In this document: in pieces, positions 6,395 through 9,499 of the stretch | Position numbering within the stretch: the stretch's first letter is position 1 | Layout: each line of letters opens with the position of its first letter | Assembly (NCBI GenBank): GCA_023300205.1 | Contig: JALZVD010000062.1 | Location: forward strand, 1 to 9,499 | DNA: 9,499 nucleotides | Reading direction: 5' to 3' | DNA from: Akkermansiaceae bacterium | GTDB taxonomy: Bacteria > Verrucomicrobiota > Verrucomicrobiia > Verrucomicrobiales > Akkermansiaceae | Notes under the pieces: generated by a model | The model's input: only the letters and a program-made list of their open reading frames with translations | Database searches by the model: none | Told to the model about the DNA's origin: nothing | Translations under genes and position numbers: made by a program

Positions 6395-7921
6395 TTATTT
6401 GTTTTTGCGGCGTAAAACTTCTTTGACGGCAGCATAGCAGTTGATGAGGCCGTGGCCAGTTTCGAAGTCAACTCCGGGTGCAGCAATATCAGTGGCTGTG
6501 GATGTGATGATCTCCTTTAGGTCCCAGGGGAGTAGATCTGGGTCTGCAGAAAGCATGAGTGAGATGGTTCCACAGAGCATGGGGCCTGCGAAGGAGTTGC
6601 CGTTTAGTTTATCTGGGGTGACCTTTCCGTCTGGTGTGAGTAGTGGGACTTTGTGGTTGAATGCGGAGACTTCTGGTTTCTGGATGGAGCCGTCTTGGTA
6701 GAGCTCTGTATTCCATTCGACAGGGCCTTTGCTGGAGAAGGGTGTTCTGGATAGGTCTTGTTGGACGCCAGCGGCTGCGAAGACAGCTTCTGGGATGTCT
6801 TCTGGTATGCGCATTTGGACTGGGGTCTTGGTGGTCTGGGCGAAGTTACCAGCACCTGAGACGAAGAAGATTCCGCAGAAGGATCCGTGTTCCATGACTT
6901 TTCTCCAATGTGAGCGCTCTTCTCCTAGGTTTGGCCTGGAGAAGCTCATGCTGTAGGTGTCTGCTCCTTGTTCTATGGCCCATTCTATGGCGGATTCTAT
7001 ATTGCTGTTAGTGATGATGCCAGCCCATCTGCTCATGGGGGCGATACCGAATTGAGGGGCTCCGTTTGTGGCTGTAGCGCCGCAGATGATTTGTGCGCAG
7101 CTGGTGCCGTGGAGTTTTTTGCGGTCTGTTATTGGGTCGCTGGTGAGAGCGCTGATTGTTAGGTTGGGGTTGTTGGTATTGAAGTTAAATCCGTTGTAGT
7201 CATCGATGAGTCCGTTGCGGTCATCGTCTTTGTTGTTGTTAGGGATTTCCTTTGGGTTGTTGTAGATGGTTCTGGCGAGGCTGGGGGTGATGATGAAGTT
7301 TATATCGTGGACGATATTGAGTGTGCCTTGTCCGGTAATGCTTAGTTCTTTCCAGACTTTGTCTGCGTTGAGCTTGGAGATGTACCAGGGGAGGTTTTTG
7401 GTGGATGGTTCAGTGGGGCGATCTGGTTTGGTGATGAAGGTTGCTTTTTGTTTGGAGAGGGAAGGTCTAGGGTTGTCTCCGTAGAATATTTTACTGATAC
7501 CTTTTATCTTGGCGATGGACTGGAGGCCTTTTGATGTTGTGGTGCAGCTGAAGCCGTTGATGATCCAGTGACGTTTGAGGGATTTGATGTCTCCGCTTTC
7601 TTGTAGTTTTGTTAGATCAGGTTTGGCGGAGTTGTAGGATTTGTCACTGGCTTTTTTAAGAGCAGAGATGACGAGGGTGCGAAGCTCTCTGCGGCGCGAT
7701 TTTGAGAATTCTTTGGAGCGGCGATTGTATGCTTTTCCGTCACCGAGGAGTTGTTGGTCGAACCAGATGGTGATGTTGATGGGTTGTTTGTTGTTGGTTT
7801 TTATTTTGGGCGAGATCCAGACTTTTTTGGTGTCAATTTTTTCTGTGGTGATGAGTTTTATGGTCTTTGCTTGAGTGCATAGGATGGTGCAGGTGAAGAG
7901 TGTGAGGATGAGTTGTTTCAT
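6395..7921 (-). CDS. Secreted subtilase (peptidase S8 family)
   Basis: The 508-residue protein opens with a Sec signal peptide (MKQLILTLFTCTILCTQA). Residues about 45-150 look like an I9-type inhibitory propeptide (PINITIWFDQQLLGDG through GISKIFYGD). The mature S8 domain starts near LPWYISKLNADKVW (177-190). The triad is Asp206 in NIVHDINF, His271 in HGTSCA and Ser443 in GNSFAGP; Asn359 in SGAGN is the oxyanion-hole residue. The motif around the Asp (DIN rather than D-[ST]-G) and around the Ser (NSFAG rather than TSMAA) are unusual but keep every catalytic residue. KDDDRNGLIDDYNGFNF (231-247) is the familiar acidic insert of extracellular subtilases and may bind calcium. It is the last gene of a minus-strand operon; its ATG overlaps the ApbE stop by four bases (ATGA, 7918-7921) and has no ribosome-binding site, which suggests translational coupling. 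Confidence 0.93.
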   Translation of the reverse strand: MKQLILTLFTCTILCTQAKTIKLITTEKIDTKKVWISPKIKTNNKQPINITIWFDQQLLGDGKAYNRRSKEFSKSRRRELRTLVISALKKASDKSYNSAKPDLTKLQESGDIKSLKRHWIINGFSCTTTSKGLQSIAKIKGISKIFYGDNPRPSLSKQKATFITKPDRPTEPSTKNLPWYISKLNADKVWKELSITGQGTLNIVHDINFIITPSLARTIYNNPKEIPNNNKDDDRNGLIDDYNGFNFNTNNPNLTISALTSDPITDRKKLHGTSCAQIICGATATNGAPQFGIAPMSRWAGIITNSNIESAIEWAIEQGADTYSMSFSRPNLGEERSHWRKVMEHGSFCGIFFVSGAGNFAQTTKTPVQMRIPEDIPEAVFAAAGVQQDLSRTPFSSKGPVEWNTELYQDGSIQKPEVSAFNHKVPLLTPDGKVTPDKLNGNSFAGPMLCGTISLMLSADPDLLPWDLKEIITSTATDIAAPGVDFETGHGLINCYAAVKEVLRRKNK

Positions 7922-8937
7922 GGGGTTGCGATGGTTGGGAATTTGTTGGTTGTGAAGTGGCTTTGTTGGTGTGGGATAAAGATAGCTTGGAGTTGGGTTT
8001 GTTGGTTTGCGAGGGGGAGGGATTTCTGTGTGGGGAGGATGCGGAGGGCGGTTGCCCAGGTGTCTGCTTGCATGGCAGTGGGGGCAATGGTGGTGACGTT
8101 GAGGCGATTTGATTTGTTGTTCTTGGTGATGGGGTCGATGAGGTGAGATAGACGGTTGTTGTCTATTTCGAAGAATTGGTAACTGTCACCTGATGTGGAT
8201 AGGGCGGTGTGGCTGAGGGTGAGGGTTCCGATGATTTCTTGTTGAGGATTCTGGATGCCAATGCGCCAGCCTTTCTTTCCTGGTGGTGCAGCGGCGAGGA
8301 TAGTTTCACCACCGATGATGACGGCGCAGTGTATAATGTCTGCATTTTTTAGGATGCTCATGAGTTGGTCTGCGATGTATCCTTTGGCGATTCCTCCTAG
8401 GTCAAGTTGGAGTGGTTTGAGGAAGGTTATGGTTTGTAGCTTGGGATCTAGTTGTATGTCTTTGTAGTTGGAAAGGTCTTTTGTTTGTGGGGTGGTTTTG
8501 TTGCGCCAGTGTTGGGATTGTTTGCCGATGGTGATGTCGAATGCGCCGTTGGTCTGTGCGGATATTTTCTGGGCGTGGGCGATTACTTTGAAGAGGTGGT
8601 TGCTTACTTGTTGAGGAGTGTTGATTGTTTTTTGACAGAGTAGGTTGAGTTCGCTGTTAGATTGGTAGTCTGAGAAGATGTTGTTGAGTTCAGCGATGCG
8701 GCTGAAGCATTTTTGAGAGAGTAGGGTGGCTTGTTGTTGTTGATCTGAGTAGATGACGATGTGGGCGATGGTTCCTAGGTGAGGTTCTGAGAAGCTGTAT
8801 TTTGTGAGTTGTGAGGGTGAGGTTTTTTGAGTGTTACATTGGCAGAGTGCGAGAGCTGTTAGGATGGAAATGGAAAAAGCCACTAGGAGATGAGTGGCTG
8901 TTTTCGATATGGTTAGATGACTGATTTTAAAAGTCAT
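7918..8937 (-). CDS. apbE: ApbE-type FAD:protein FMN transferase
   Basis: ApbE enzymes work outside the cytoplasm, using FAD and magnesium to attach FMN covalently to a Thr or Ser of a target flavoprotein (for example NqrB/NqrC or FMN-binding-domain proteins). The 339-residue length is normal. Visible family blocks are FSDYQSNSELNLL (88-100), GAFDITIG (131-138), LDLGGIAKGYIAD (178-190), IIGGET (207-212), ALSTSGDSY (245-253), HLIDPITKN (265-273) and APTAMQADTWATAL (285-298). An N-terminal hydrophobic segment (about 14-31) ending in ALALCQCN suggests export and perhaps lipidation, but the lipobox is poor. The start overlaps the upstream FGE-like gene by 11 bases and the end overlaps the subtilase start by 4, so the three form one transcript. 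A hairpin followed by T lies in the first 25 codons. No typical ApbE target gene is visible in the window. The protein is rich in Gln, Thr, Asn and Ser. Confidence 0.92.
   Translation of the reverse strand: MTFKISHLTISKTATHLLVAFSISILTALALCQCNTQKTSPSQLTKYSFSEPHLGTIAHIVIYSDQQQQATLLSQKCFSRIAELNNIFSDYQSNSELNLLCQKTINTPQQVSNHLFKVIAHAQKISAQTNGAFDITIGKQSQHWRNKTTPQTKDLSNYKDIQLDPKLQTITFLKPLQLDLGGIAKGYIADQLMSILKNADIIHCAVIIGGETILAAAPPGKKGWRIGIQNPQQEIIGTLTLSHTALSTSGDSYQFFEIDNNRLSHLIDPITKNNKSNRLNVTTIAPTAMQADTWATALRILPTQKSLPLANQQTQLQAIFIPHQQSHFTTNKFPTIATP
8878..8899 (-). terminator. Terminator-like hairpin inside the start of apbE
   Basis: On the minus strand agccact (8899-8893) and agtggct (8884-8878) pair perfectly around an 8-base loop, and the stem runs straight into four more T (8877-8874). 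It lies within apbE codons 13-22, 29 bases past the stop of the FGE-like gene. The shape is that of a weak intrinsic terminator or attenuator; a 7-bp stem within coding sequence could also be chance. Confidence 0.3.
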
Positions 8938-9499
8938 CTTCTGCTACGCCAGAGTTCCAGTAGTGATACATTTCTTCGGGGGTGGGGATTTTTAGTGGGC
9001 GGACTATGCGGAATCCAAGCCATGGTGCGTCTGTGTGGTACCACTGGCTTTTGGGGTTCTGTGGATCTGTTTGTTTCCACTTGGGTGAGGATGGGTGACG
9101 AGCGGATGGTGTGATGTCTGTGAGTTGTTGTTTCCAGTGGCCGCCTTTGGTGACGTGTGGGTATGGGGTTGTTGCTTTGATCCATGGGTTGTTTACGGTA
9201 TCTTTCTGGAAATAGGATTTTCTGTTTGGGGTGTATTGATCAAGCGTCCATTCTAGGATGTTGCCTTGCATGTCGTGGAATCCCCAGGCGTTTGGTTTTT
9301 TAAGGCTGGGTTTTTGGTAGTGAGATGATGGTTGGCCGGCTATCCATGCGTGTAGGGTGACGTCTGCTGGGTTGTTTCCCCAGGTGAATTTGGTTTTGCT
9401 TCCTGCGCGGCATGCGTATTCCCATTCTGCTTCTGTGGGGAGGCGGTAGAAGTGTCCTGTTTGGTAGCTGAGCCATTGGCAGTATTTGTTGGCGGCGTG
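8927..9499 (-). CDS. FGE-sulfatase (SUMF1-type) domain protein, C-terminal part
   Basis: The frame is open from the right edge to its stop at 8927, so 190 C-terminal residues are visible and the N-terminus lies outside. FGE-family landmarks are clear: NKYCQWLSYQTGHFYRLPTE, AEWEYACRAG, WGNNPADV, NAWGFHDMQGNILEW (70-84), VTKGGHW (116-122) and GFRIVRP (162-168). True formylglycine-generating enzymes carry two copper-binding cysteines shortly after the RGGSW motif; here the stretch after KGGHW (KQQLTDITPSAR) has none, and only two cysteines, both upstream, are visible. It is therefore probably not a sulfatase activator but one of the many FGE-fold proteins of other or unknown role in this group of bacteria. 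The tail (PTPEEMYHYWNSGVAEDDF) is not part of the usual domain. It is the first visible gene of the operon and overlaps apbE by 11 bases. Confidence 0.88.
   Translation of the reverse strand, partial: HAANKYCQWLSYQTGHFYRLPTEAEWEYACRAGSKTKFTWGNNPADVTLHAWIAGQPSSHYQKPSLKKPNAWGFHDMQGNILEWTLDQYTPNRKSYFQKDTVNNPWIKATTPYPHVTKGGHWKQQLTDITPSARHPSSPKWKQTDPQNPKSQWYHTDAPWLGFRIVRPLKIPTPEEMYHYWNSGVAEDDF

Noticed and set aside
6395..7921. CGATAT (residues 280-285) of the subtilase resembles the flavinylation motif recognised by ApbE.
   Set aside because: It lies in the helix directly after the catalytic HGT of the S8 domain, where similar small residues are normal, and the conserved upstream Asp and the FMN-binding domain are missing.
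6604..9185. Plus- and minus-strand open frames overlapping the subtilase, apbE and FGE-like genes.
   Set aside because: They are by-products of the strong base bias, giving Trp/Gly/Val-rich or Pro/His/Ser-rich chains without domains.
1..9499. tRNA, rRNA, CRISPR, insertion-sequence ends and long direct repeats.
   Set aside because: None was found on reading the window; the few repeats seen are the short inverted ones listed.

Overview
The window looks like chromosomal DNA of a Verrucomicrobiota-type bacterium of moderate G+C. The support is indirect: a secreted protease with a PEP-CTERM anchor, a small two-part hypothetical protein of a type I associate with this phylum, a secreted PDZ protein with a REKSEKDL-type N-terminal segment typical of the Planctomycetes/Verrucomicrobia group, and an FGE-like/ApbE/subtilase cluster. 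No rRNA, tRNA, CRISPR array or insertion sequence was seen.

Layout. Bases 1-128 hold a weak candidate for the end of a plus-strand gene running in from the left. A minus-strand gene for a 145-residue protein of unknown function follows (129-566). Next is a decayed plus-strand PIN-domain (VapC-type) toxin gene with a lost start, an internal stop and a frameshift (758-1163). A strong intrinsic terminator (1211-1247, minus) ends the transketolase gene (1276-3255, minus), whose leader carries two adjacent inverted repeats. A plus-strand secreted PDZ protein (3524-4393) converges on a divergent minus-strand Hsp33-like redox chaperone (4409-5203). A short divergent promoter region with a 16-bp palindrome separates this from a plus-strand trypsin-like PEP-CTERM protease (5387-6391).

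The right third is one tight minus-strand operon. It contains an FGE-sulfatase-domain protein (cut by the window edge), an ApbE-type FAD:protein FMN transferase and a secreted S8 subtilase. The genes overlap by 11 and 4 bases, so they are probably co-translated, and all but the truncated first gene can be seen to carry an export signal. The plus strand here is extremely G-rich and C-poor.

The central-metabolism and stress genes (tkt, hslO-like) are ordinary housekeeping genes. The three proteins with clear export signals on either side of 5200 (PDZ, PEP-CTERM protease, subtilase) and the ApbE lipoprotein-like enzyme point to cell-envelope work. The most unusual item is the FGE-like/ApbE/subtilase operon, a possible cofactor-attachment and processing module; that joint role is inference. 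All family calls come from reading motifs, with no database search.
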